Part shown: positions 44,411-54,408 of the stretch, one piece after another | Numbering within the stretch: position 1 is the first letter of the stretch | Layout of the letters: the number at the start of each line of letters is the position of its first letter | Position numbers and translations under genes: made by a program | Notes under the pieces: generated by a model | Seen by the model: the letters and a program-made list of their open reading frames with translations, nothing else | Databases searched by the model: none | Told to the model about the DNA's origin: nothing | DNA from: Guillardia theta CCMP2712 | Taxonomy: Eukaryota; Cryptophyceae; Pyrenomonadales; Geminigeraceae | Length of the DNA: 64,000 bases | Direction: 5' to 3' | Assembly (NCBI RefSeq): GCF_000315625.1 | Contig: NW_005434663.1 | Location: 1 to 64,000 of the forward strand

Positions 44411-46674
44411 ATGCTCTCAGGTCCGCTCACAATGCGCTCACCTGCTATGCTGCTGCTCCTCCTCCTCCTCCTCCTCGGATTCACCAGCGCTCAATGGAAG
44501 GCCAAGACAAGGGGACCCGGAAGCGCGAAGATCAAGGTGAACCTGCAAGACTCATACTCATCCGAAGAGGCCGAGCAAGAGCCAGAGAGAGAGGGGTGGA
44601 GGCAAACGGTGGTGAGAGACGATAGCGAGCGGGAGACGCGGGAGGCAACCGTGACATCAGATGACAAAAACGAAGTTAGCGGAGGTGGAACACACTTTGC
44701 GGTTCGAATTGTAGCTCCCAAGGAGGGGGAGCTGATCCGACACACTCCGTTTCAAGTGATCCTGGAAACGTCAGGAGGCTTCACAGTGCCAGAGGATGGA
44801 GAGATCATGCTGACTATGAGCTATCCCGGACGAGGAGATGACGTCCGAGTCCTCCAATCAACAGTTTTCAACTCATGGAATCTTCATCAAGGCGAGTTCA
44901 CCATCTCAGCGACTCTGGTGTCAACAAAGGACGAGCCCGTTTCTCCAACGGTATCCACTCGGGTCAGCCAGATCAGAGGTCCTCACTTCGTCCTTACGTC
45001 ACCTGAAGATGATCAGCTACATATCTCTCAGCAGACCCTCCCTGTCCTCTTTCATCTTGGAGGGGTTCTGCCGCAGGGAAGCGGAGGATGTGTAGAAATT
45101 TCTTGTACTCATCCTCGCGACGATCCCTTCCTATTCCGACAGTGCACCTTTGACGAAGGCAATCCGTTCTCGATACAGGATGGTCAACATCGTCTCGATG
45201 TCAAGATCTCTCCAGGAAATTGCACCATAACGGCAGGAGTTTCGGACGCAAACGGCAGCCCCCTAACCCCGGTCACCTCGCGAGTGTTCAGGGTAGTTGA
45301 CGAGCAATACGAGTGTCCTGGCGGTAGTGGCGTCACTTGTCACCATGGAGAATGCGTTGAGGATGGGGAGAGAGAAGCTCACTGCGAGTGCGACCCTGGT
45401 TATCATGGCAAGCGCTGTCTTCCTCGTTGGGCAGGGGAAGAGGTAGGAGGTGGACGAGGAGGCGTGGAGGAAGCGTACTTGCACATGATCAAGTCTGCCC
45501 TCCTCGATACGATCTATGCAAAAGACAGACCTGGCGAGACAAAGGTGTGCGTGCTGAACATGAAGACGTGATGAGTTCTTATAGGAATGCGTTAGGTTGT
45601 GGCAAGAAGCATGGTGGGAAGAAAAGGTCTTGATGACCTTGAAAACTTCGTGAAGGAGGAAAACTTATCATCGTGCGGTATGAAATCAGACTGAAATGTT
45701 GAGTTCAGGTGCTGGACAGAGATGTTCCGGGAGACTTGATGGAGACAGGTGTGTGGCAAGGGGGAAGGCAAGAGTTTGCTTGCGGACTGTTGGAGAGCTA
45801 ACTTGCAGCACAGCTGCATCCTTATGGCAGCGATTCTGAGAGCGAGAGGAGTACGGGACAGGAAGGTTCTGCTCTGTGCCTCAATTCTCATGCCTCTCTC
45901 AGACCTATCAGGTGTGGGTGGTCGATTCCTTCGAGGGCTGCCCAAAACCGGACCCAGAACTTTATCCGGCAGACAACAATGATCAGTAATGGGAAACTCT
46001 TCAGCATGGTGAAGGCCGGCCTAAACTTTCTTGCAGGCATCACACTTATGACAATCTCAGAGTTTCGCTTCACAAAGTAACAAGCAACCTCGCTGACTTC
46101 GGCCTAGCTAGCTCGCAGGTAAGAAAATTCCTGTTCAACCGAAGGCGTTGACATGCTCGGCAGGTCGAGTATGTGAAGGGGTGGTTTCATGACACCATGT
46201 ACACAGATCGGATTCAGGTCAGATGTCTCTTTTGCTTTTCTCTCTCATATGGTTCTCCTTTCCATAGAACATAGAGAACATCGCACTTTTGAGATTAGAC
46301 GGGGACCTGTACCAGTCCACGATTGAGGCATGCGACCAGAGCGCGCACCTTTCACTAAGCTTGCAGTAGGTGTTGAGAGCGGTCTATTTCAAAGTAGCAA
46401 TCGGGGGGGTGATCATCATCGATGATTGGAGATTAGACAAGATGCAGGTGTATCAACTCCTGACAAGGATGTTGAACACTTATGAAAAAACTTCGCAGGC
46501 TCGTTCTGCTGTCATCGACTTCCATCGGGAATGTATGATAGAGGATGTGAGGCCGTCTTTTGCACTCTTTGACCTCGTGTTCTCATCATCTTTCTTCTTA
46601 CCTCTCAGAGAATCCATGTCGGCGAAGATGGCCTTGCTTGGTGGCGGAAAGAAACCACAAGCAACTGTGGATAG
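44411..46674 (+). CDS. Secreted EGF-domain protein fused to TylF-family O-methyltransferase
   Basis: ATG 44411 starts a signal peptide (AMLLLLLLLLLGFTSAQ). An acidic region and two beta-rich repeats follow (RIVAPKEGELIRHTPFQVIL; FVLTSPEDDQLHISQQTLPV), then an EGF-like module (CPGGSGVTCHHGEC...CECDPGYHGKRC). Exon 1 ends at 45544 (ETK before GTGTGC). Spliced downstream exons give the macrocin O-methyltransferase signature: LDDLENFVKEENLSS, DVPGDLMETGVW, ILMAAILRARGVRDRK, VVDSFEGLPKPDPELYPADN, VEYVKGWFHDTM, IALLRLDGDLYQST, VAIGGVIIIDDW, ARSAVIDFHRECMIED and RIHVGEDGLAWWRKET, ending TAG 46674. Such SAM-dependent enzymes methylate sugar or polyketide hydroxyls. Placing one in the secretory pathway suggests surface or extracellular glycans, which is inference. 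Confidence 0.85.
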
Positions 46675-47439
46675 CATTCTGTATTCTACGATTCAGACCT
46701 CCTCTCATTTTCTTTTCGAAAATTCTCTTCCTGCTGTCTCCTCTCCTCCTGTGTCGTCGTTCCTGAAGCTTTTGAAGTGAAGTCTCTTTCCTCGATCCTC
46801 ACCCACCATGTTTGCTGGCTCTCTGCTTTTGTAGCTTTCTTGGGAAGAAGCTGCTGAAACATTCGGAGGTAGAAGCGGAAGAGCATGCGATGTTTCCTGC
46901 AGGTAAAACTCCATGCGAGATTGATACGGGAAGCCACTGCCCCTGCTGTCTGAAACGCAAGTGCTCTCCACAAGTTCGCCGATTTCCATGTTAGCCTGCA
47001 GATCCTGCAACTTGCGCTAATCCCTCGCCCTCCTCCTGTCTCGCTTCTTCTATCGTGAGTCTTTCGCGTCTCTTCCATGTGAGCAACGCCGCCATGTTGC
47101 ACTTCGCCTTTCTGGTCTTCTGCGGCACTCGAGACTGACACCAACAAGAGCAGCAAGAGCACAAGCGAGAGCAGCGACGAAGATGGGGAGGAAGAGGTAG
47201 TGGAATTGAAGAATGCAGAGGATGGAGGAGTTGAAGGAGGGGAGGGAGGGGAGGGAGGGGAGGTGGCGGTAGGAGAGGAGGAGGACAGGATTGAGCGCAT
47301 GGACCTGCTTATCTTCGCGGGAGCATGTTCTTATTTTTACTCAAAGGAGTCTTCGGTACAAACCCTACAAGGACAGCAACCCGGACCTTTCATCCCTCCA
47401 TGCAGTCGCCCGCTGGCCGTTGACTGCAACCCGGCCGCC
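46675..47439. other. Intergenic or 5' region of the next gene
   Basis: No gene is firmly supported. An acidic frame (SSKSTSESSDEDGEEEVVEL then EGGEGGEGGE) runs from about 47130 on the + strand into the following gene without an ATG in a good context. A long minus-strand ORF here is its mirror image. Confidence 0.4.
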
Positions 47440-50400
47440 ATGGCCGACAGGGCGGTGGAGGTGCTGCGGGGGATGGGGTATGGCGGGAGGAGGAGGGAGG
47501 AGGAAGCGCAGGAACTCTCCGTGCATGTCAGAGACCTTCCTCGCCCTCTTGCTCCTCCTCCCGCGCCTGAACCAGGTTGGGAAGAGCGAGTGCGCGAAGA
47601 GAGGAGGATCCGCAACGCTGTGAGGAGATGGTCGGAAAAGTGCGACGCCCGGATGAAGGCGAAGGCCATGCAAGCTTGGAGGACGATCGCGTGGGAGGAG
47701 CTGAACTTGCGGCGAATCATGAGGCAAGTGAGGACGAAGCTGCATGCCTGGTTCTACGAGACCATGTACTCCGCGTTCGAGTTCTGGAAGGAGAACGCGC
47801 AGTCATTGAGCTTGATGAGGAAGAAGACGAGAAAAGTGATGATGTGGCTGGTCAAGAAGGACGTCATCCGCGCGTTGGGAGCATGGATCGCCTGCTGGGC
47901 ACACGCGAAGGACTGGCGAGTTTGTGCGCTAGAAGGGTGTTTGCAGTCGCGAGCCAAGAGGTACACAGCGTCAGAGGTCAAGAGCTTCATCAACTCAGCG
48001 AGAGGAGCCGCGCTCTTGCATGAGTTCTCCGAGGCGAGCGCGCAAGATCTGTCAGAGAAGGTCATCTCCTCCCGCATCGACCTCGAGGCCCTTCACGAGC
48101 ACCTCACCGTCGACGCCCTCACCGCCGCCCGCATCTTCCCTAGCGAAGACCAGGATCGAGCTCAGGCGCTCATCTGGAAGTTGGGGAGGCGAGCCGTCGG
48201 CTGTCTTGTCCTCGTTGATGTGACGTAGCATGGCAGGTTGATGTTGAATGACACCTCCCGCTTGGACACGCTCGAGATCTGGAACAGCCGAATGCTGCTG
48301 TCCATCGACATCTTCGAGGACGAGCTAGACAACACAGTGATAAGAGCAAGCAACACCAAGCAACAGACTAACAAGAACACAACTTTCACTTTCGTATACT
48401 CACGTGCTGCCATCGCTCCTCTTGCTGAGCTTAGTCGCAGTTCAACATCGACATGGTGGGATCGCTGCAAGACAAGGAGAGCAGACCTCTGAGAGCAAAC
48501 GGCGAACGGCTTTTGCAGGAATGGGCATGGGGTTATGCTCTCAACGTATCCAAGGTGCGATGATAATGCGCTTGTGACGGGGGTGAGGGCCTGGCAGACA
48601 GCTCAGGTCAGCAGCGTCAAGGTGCTGCTCAAGCTGAGAGAAGGAAATTTCGCGCTGGTGCACATCTTTGACTACGAGAAGAACGAGATGATCATCGAGA
48701 GTAACCTGGTGTGTCCAGCTGCTTGTTCGGCAACGAGCTTGACCTGTGACAGGTGAAAGGAGAGGGGGAGACCTCCAAGTGGTATCACTTTCAGTTCATG
48801 AGCGTGGACATGGACGGCAATGAGAGGAGGGAGATCATTCAATGGCAGAACACTTGGGTGGTAAGACATCTGCCCTCTACTGGCTCAGGCTCCGACTGGC
48901 TTCTTGACAGATTGTTGCGAGCATTTCGGATCGAGGCGAACAGCAATCAGCGTCGTCATCGAATCTTTTCTATTACAAAGAAGATCATCACAGCAGCCGC
49001 GTCATCAACAGGCAGCAAGCTGATCGTCTCAATCATCTTCCTTGACGCTTCTTCCTTCATCAGCGCCATCATCGCCACGGCAGGATGCACCAGCGGAGAA
49101 TGGAACTTCAACCCTGTGCGCGCTCAGTCCTGTCCCTGCTTGACCTTGACAGCGACGTCTTACTGCTCCAGGCCCCTCGCAACATCGAGATGCAGATCGA
49201 ATTTCGTGCTGCCGAAGACTTTGAGGACGAAGACGATGGCGATGACGATGGAGTTGACGATAGTAATCGAGACTTTGCCTTCGAGGCAGTGAAGGAGGCG
49301 GAGGCGCAGCTGCAGAAGTTGATGCAGGTACATGAAGGGGGGAACAAGTCAGTTTGCTCAGAGACTTGCAGGAGCATCCCGAAGAAGATAGTTCACAAGA
49401 AGTGAAAGAAGAGATGGACCGACTGCACAAGATGATTCGACAGTAAGAGCTGGAAGAGAGCTGAGAGGAATGATCTTCGAGCAGGTACTCCCTTGATCGA
49501 TGTGTGGAGCCGTTCGAGAGTCGAGTAGGATGGATTACAAACCGCCGGCTCCTGTTTGAGATCCCTTGCGAGGTTGCATGCAGCTACAACTTCATCATGA
49601 AGGAGTAAGTGGACTCGAGACCTGCTGCCTCTGCTCTCCTGATGGCGTTGAAGGTTTTGGTTCGTCAACCCGGACTTGAACCTGCACTTCTTCATCTGCG
49701 ACGAAGACGGCAGACATCGTAGAGACATGCAGCTAGTGAGAGGAGAGGGAGCAGAGCGGGAGTGACGTTTGAGTCGAGGTGTCTGTCGAGCCCTTCAAGG
49801 TTTTTTCCTTCTCCTTCGACAGGTCAAGTGAAGTTGGAGGGGTTGACAACTGACGGAGGGACGGGAAGGGAAGGCAACCTCTTCCTCGCTAACAACAACC
49901 GATCGTTTGTCCGGTATCGGCCTACGGAGATGCACAAGTCGGACTTCTTTTACAGGTCTCCCTTGGCTTGTCGGCAGCTCGACGTGACCCATGGCCCGCA
50001 GAGCATGGAAGGTTGAGATGCAGTGGAGCCCGGCAAGCAGCATCTGCTGCAGCGAGGAGCGCGTGTTCTGCATGTTCATGCGAGGGCCCGTCGTAGAGAT
50101 CTCAAAGGGATCAGGATCACTGCTGAGAATCTTCAGGGTCAAGCCTCCTGCCTCTATCGCTCTTTGACGCGCTTGCAGCTCAACTTTGAGGTCATCAACG
50201 TGGGTTGCACGATCTTTGCTATGCAGCGACTTATCTTTGTCGACTCCGACTCCATCAAGATGTGCAAGTTGATAGGTAGAAACACCACCTTCCTCCGCTC
50301 TCTCTCCTCTCCTCGCTCATTCTCTCCTCTCGCGTGTCTCTCCTCTGCTGGTATCTCCTGACGCTGCTCTCTCACGCAGCCGATGGAGCCAGCGGGTTAG

Positions 50401-50807
50401 CAGAGCTCGTCTGTCCTCCCCTGGGCGAGCACTTTCTCCAGGACAAGTCCATCAGCGTACCCGCCTGCTGTCGTCACGTCTCTCTCTGACGTGGGAGCAG
50501 CGAGCTCAGCAAGATTTCATCGCCAAGGGACTGGACAGTCCAGCGATCCTGTGGGACGGATCCTTTCTGTGGGTGGGGAGCCATGCTGGAGTCGCGCTGC
50601 CTGAGTTGAAGGCTGCGGCAGGTGACGGAGGCGCAAGCGAAAGGAGATCGGAAGGCGGGAACCAAGACCTTCTCCTGGACCTGCTACGCTCCCATGACGC
50701 GAGGGACCATGGCGAAGGGATACGGAACTCGAGCGCTGATCGCAACAGTGGCGGAGAAGAGTGAGGATGGAAGAGTTCAATCGAGACCGATTGAGCATCA
50801 GCAATGA
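47440..50807 (+). CDS. Large multi-exon protein of unknown function with Sfi1-like tryptophan repeats
   Basis: ATG 47440 lies in a good context (GCCGCCATGG). The first exon has spaced tryptophans of Sfi1/centrin-binding style: AVRRWSEKCDARMKAKAMQ, AWRTIAWEEL, FEFWKENAQ, ALGAWIACWAHAKDW. Later exons on the same strand, each with fitting splice sites, read LNDTSRLDTLEIWNSRML, LLQEWAWGYALNVSK, KVLLKLREGNFALVHIFDYE, TSKWYHFQFMSVDMDG, SRVGWITNRRLLFEIPCEV, FWFVNPDLNLHFFICDEDG, LAELVCPPLGEHFLQDKSIS, LDSPAILWDGSFLWVG and KAGTKTFSWTCYAPMTRG, with a stop at 50807. One 46-base intron may start GCGAGC. I recognise no overall family and it could be two genes. Confidence 0.45.
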
Positions 50808-50809
50808 AA

Positions 50810-51316
50810 CCATCATGTAGGCTGCATGTGCTCCGGTAGCTCCGCCCGCAGCGCGACCGCGTTCTCCCAGCATACCTGCCGCACCTGTAGCTGTTTTGAG
50901 CGCGTTATCCTGAGGTATCATCGATACCTGATCAACGTCTGGGCGTGCAGCCGTGTCGAGATTCACCATGGCGCTCACTAGCGCTCGAATAGGCCCCCCA
51001 TAGATCTCATCCACAGGCGCATAAACACCTGCATCCTTCCCTGAGCCACCAGATCTGATGCCGCCGAGCTCACCTTTGCATATTCTCATTCTCAACGCAT
51101 ACAGATTCACATTCTTCTCCCAGAACGGTGACGCCTTTTTCAGCAAACGTAAGCGCTCCTCGCCAGCACTGTCAAGTCGCAATACAAGATTGCAGAGTTC
51201 ATATATTACACAGCCCAACGACCAGATATCGGCCTGCAAGGCAAGATCAGCCTCCTTCTGCTTCTCCTGCTCAAAAGCTGCCTCCTCCTCCTCCTCCCTC
51301 TCCTCCTCCCCCTCGC

Positions 51317-51415
<99 letters not shown>

Positions 51416-52440
51416 TCCTCCTCGTTCTCCAAAACTACTTGCCGGATAAGAGTATGGCGATCCTTGCATGACCTCAGGGGCCATGTAGTAAGGAGTTCCA
51501 ACCACCTGCCATGCCACAATGGCAGACTGAGACACGAGGAGGATCGACAAGGAGACTTACTGTTGTGCACTCCAGTGTTCGAGAGCTGAAGAGCCGACCC
51601 AAGCCGAGATCTCCTAGCTTCAAGTTTCCTCCCTCTCCTAGAAAGACGTTGGCAGGCTGCCAGCATGTCACACAGAAACCAGCGGTAGGCCTGCTCACCT
51701 TCACGTCCCGGTGCATCATGTGGTTCTGCTTCATGTGTCGAAGCGCGTCTGCTAACTGCAACAGCTCCATCAGCCCGCAGGAGCTGAGAGAGGCGGCGAT
51801 GTTCAACCTGATAAGAATACAACCATACTATCGCTGGTCTCAGCCTGGAATTGTTCTGGGATTGTTCCCGAATAACTCTACAAGGTAAAGACAACTGTCA
51901 ATGCAAAAGGATAAAGAGAAAGCAATTGACCCTGCGAGATCTCCGTTTGTACATAGCTCTAGACAGATGTAAAACTCTCCTTGCTCTATCCAAGAATCAT
52001 AACACTTGATGATGTGCTGTCGAACGCGACGAGTGAGCTCTGATTCACAAAGGGAGAGGGGTGAAGAAAGCATCCAAGACAAACATCACCCTATTGTCCA
52101 CTTTCTGCAGAAGCTTCGCTTCTCTTACAACCTGGGCAACGCATTCGAACCAAGCAGACAAGGTTTGACTAGAATCAAACCTCATGTCGTTCTTTACTGT
52201 CCATAATCTCCAGGAAAATCTGTTTGAAACAGATCAGTCACCGTTAGCCTTGTGGTGGGTTGTCAAGTCTTCGTACCTGAACTTTTTTAAGCGCGACTTT
52301 GATTCCTGTCGGTTGATGTATCGCGCTAGAGCTCACTCTCAGTGGTGCGTCTGATGGACCCCTGGGGCTCCTACCTGTGTACAGTCGCAAACTTTCCAGC
52401 TCCTATTGTTGTGATATTCTTGTAATTCTGTCGGTGAAAT
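50810..52440 (-). CDS. NEK-type serine/threonine protein kinase
   Basis: Spliced on the minus strand it gives a full kinase core: glycine loop ITTIGAGKFATVH (about 52420-52380), VALKKVQ (ATP-binding Lys), VVREAKLLQKVDNR (Glu of helix C), HIIKCYDSWIEQGEFYICLE, HMKQNHMMHRDVK followed after an intron by PANVFLGEGGNLKLGDLGLGR (DLG in place of DFG, typical of NEKs), VGTPYYMAPEVMQ, then ADIWSLGCVIYELCNL, SPFWEKNVNLYALRMRI and ALVSAMVNLDTAARPDVDQV. NEKs act in mitosis and cilia. The intron 51442-51234 begins GCAAGT and carries a hexanucleotide repeat. The start codon and the C-terminal end are unresolved; the + strand gene ends in the same spot, tail to tail. Confidence 0.85.
51318..51413. repeat. 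(CTCCTG)n hexanucleotide repeat in a kinase intron
   Basis: About 16 uninterrupted copies. Read through on the minus strand it gives a false Arg-Ser tract or, in another frame, a Gly-Ala tract. Confidence 0.97.
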
Positions 52441-52619
52441 ACATTTTCAAATACATAAATTGATAGTTCTCTTCCTTCAACCAACCCTCCTACTATCAAT
52501 TACTAACATGTTGGATAACTCTGACTTCTATTGCATATTACGACTCGTCGTATTTGTCAGCTTCTTCTTTTGTACCCTTATGCCCTCATTGCTTTACTGA
52601 TGAATTTGGACCTGTAACC

Positions 52620-52930
52620 CGATGTCCCTGCCTTTCTCCCTTGTTCCTCCTCTCCTCTCCACCTTTCCCCTCACTTTCCTCCCCTCCCTCTCCTCTCTTC
52701 TCTTCTCCTCACTATCCTCTCCTCTACTCTCCGTTTCCTCCCCCGTCTTCTCTCCTCCGTCCTCCTCCCTCTCCTCTCCTTCTCCCTCTCCTCTTTCTCT
52801 CTCCCCTGTCTCTCTCCCTTGTCTCTCTCTCCTCCCTCCCTCCCTCCCTCTCCCTCTCTCTCCCTCTCCCTCTCTCTCTCTCTCTCCTCCTCCCTCCCTC
52901 CCTCCCTCTCCCCTCTCCTCTCCTCTTACA
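52620..52930. repeat. Long polypyrimidine tract
   Basis: Nearly pure C/T on the + strand (TCTCC, CCCTCCCTC, TCTCTC) for about 300 bases between the kinase and the carbonic-anhydrase-like gene. ORFs of about 140-190 codons in it are artefacts. Confidence 0.95.
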
Positions 52931-53110
52931 TGGATCTTCTCCTCCTCCATCAGCTCGTCTAGTTCTTCCATTGGTGGCGATCGACAGTCAGTATTCATCC
53001 CCCTCATTTCTCATAGCCCCACATCCCCTCACTGAGTGGATCATCGCCCTCACTCACATCGAATGTGGCCCTCATCCCCTCACTGTTCAAGTCGAGCGAA
53101 GGGGCATGGC

Positions 53111-54157
53111 ATGAGGGCAGTACCAATGCAGCTGCGACACAGAAGCTCGCGGCTTCTGCTGGGCGCCTCCCTCCTCCTCTCTCTCCCCATCCTCTTGATC
53201 CTGTCTCGTCTCAGCTCCGGCGATGACGACCGCGACGCGACGCTTCTCACGAAAAGAACTACCGCCCTCGAGTACTTCAAGGATCTTGGGTACAGCAATG
53301 CAGAGAAATGCGATGGAAGCTTGCCCATGGCAGAGCAGTCGCCAGTAGCGATTGAAGATGGACTGGACGGAAATGTTGTGAGAGAGCAACTTCCTCCCAT
53401 TGGATGGATTTCTCTCAACGATGGTGGCGTGTATCGCATGAAAACTCCTGGCACAGACCAAGTGACCGGAGAGCCGAATGTCAAGCTGTTTGTGAATGGG
53501 AACAAGTTTGACATGAGGGAGCTCCAGGCTCACATGGATTACGGAGGTCAGACTTACAAGCTCGATCACTTCCTCCTCAAGACACCCGCTGAGCACACTA
53601 TCGACGGTGTCACGTTTGGGATGGAGCAGCAGTTTGTGCATTATCCCGTGTCGCCGAGCTCACCTTACACCTCTCTTGTCGTCTCTGTCTTGTATCAGGA
53701 GCATCCTCTCATCTCTCCCGAGTTCATGGAGAAGTTGTACCTGGCGATCCCCTGCATGGGGGAGGGCAAACATTGCCAGCGAACGGTAAACTTTGCGTCC
53801 ATGGCTCGTACAGTGCTGTACCAGACAGCCGGCGCATCGAGGTTCCACAAGCTCACGTACGAGTACGATCCCATGGACGCGTGCAAGACTCCTCCCTGCG
53901 TCTTCGCGGGGTCAGCCGGCGACGCCATCGTGCAGAACTTCCTAGAGCCAACGTCTCGGGCCAACTTCCGCTCCTACTTCAAGTACAGGGGATCGCAGAC
54001 GCTGCCGCCCTGCGAGGAAGGAGTGCTGTGGCTGGTCATGCAGAACGCAGTTCCGATCCAGAGCGATCACCTCGCTGCATTCCAGCTCGCGCTCGGGGAC
54101 ATCGCGAGGCCTGTGCAGCCTCTTAACGGGCGAGTGATCCAGGAGGCGTTCAGGTAG
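53111..54157 (+). CDS. Alpha-carbonic-anhydrase-related protein without zinc ligands
   Basis: Single exon. ATG 53111 is chosen to sit just before a hydrophobic anchor or signal (LLLGASLLLSLPILLILS); ATG 53063 in the same frame is possible. The alpha-CA fold is clear: LFVNGNKFDMRELQAH, YKLDHFLLKTPAEHTIDG, GMEQQFVHY, YRGSQTLPPCEEGVLWLVMQ and ARPVQPLNGRVIQEAF (family SLTTPPC and RPxQxLNGR). Aligned with the active-family pattern Y..xQFHFH.PSEHT...E.H.VH, the three zinc histidines are replaced by Leu, Lys and Gln, so it cannot bind catalytic zinc in the usual way. Animal CA-related proteins VIII, X and XI are also inactive. A binding role in the secretory pathway or plastid compartments is possible. 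Confidence 0.85.
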   Translation: MRAVPMQLRHRSSRLLLGASLLLSLPILLILSRLSSGDDDRDATLLTKRTTALEYFKDLGYSNAEKCDGSLPMAEQSPVAIEDGLDGNVVREQLPPIGWISLNDGGVYRMKTPGTDQVTGEPNVKLFVNGNKFDMRELQAHMDYGGQTYKLDHFLLKTPAEHTIDGVTFGMEQQFVHYPVSPSSPYTSLVVSVLYQEHPLISPEFMEKLYLAIPCMGEGKHCQRTVNFASMARTVLYQTAGASRFHKLTYEYDPMDACKTPPCVFAGSAGDAIVQNFLEPTSRANFRSYFKYRGSQTLPPCEEGVLWLVMQNAVPIQSDHLAAFQLALGDIARPVQPLNGRVIQEAFR

Positions 54158-54408
54158 CACGCGAGAGCGAGCGAGGGAGCGAACTGACTTTGATTGTTCA
54201 GCCGCTTATGGAAGTAGAAGGGAAAGAGACATCGGTGACGACAAGGGGAGATGTGTCTAGACGTCAAAGAGCATGTAGAAAGACTAAGATAACTACGAGC
54301 TTATGAAGCTCACTGAGCAAGATTTTACTATCCTCCTTCTCATATCCTCACTACCATGCTCTTCTATCTAGTTTCAGGCTCCATCCTCGGAATCACCTGC
54401 ATTAAGTG
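54158..54408. other. Short intergenic region
   Basis: 3' flanks of two convergent genes. Nothing recognisable. Confidence 0.5.

Noticed and set aside
46686..47300. Minus-strand ORF of 204 codons with a hydrophobic patch
   Set aside because: Mirror of the acidic, GAG-rich + strand sequence; its left part overlaps the last exon of the TylF gene region and no exons can be joined.
51271..51894. Gly-Ala or Arg-Ser repeat proteins on the minus strand
   Set aside because: Read-through of the kinase intron containing (CTCCTG)n; splicing restores the kinase.
52554..53035. Ser/Pro/Leu-rich and Glu/Arg/Gly-rich ORFs
   Set aside because: Polypyrimidine tract on one strand, polypurine on the other; no start context or homology.
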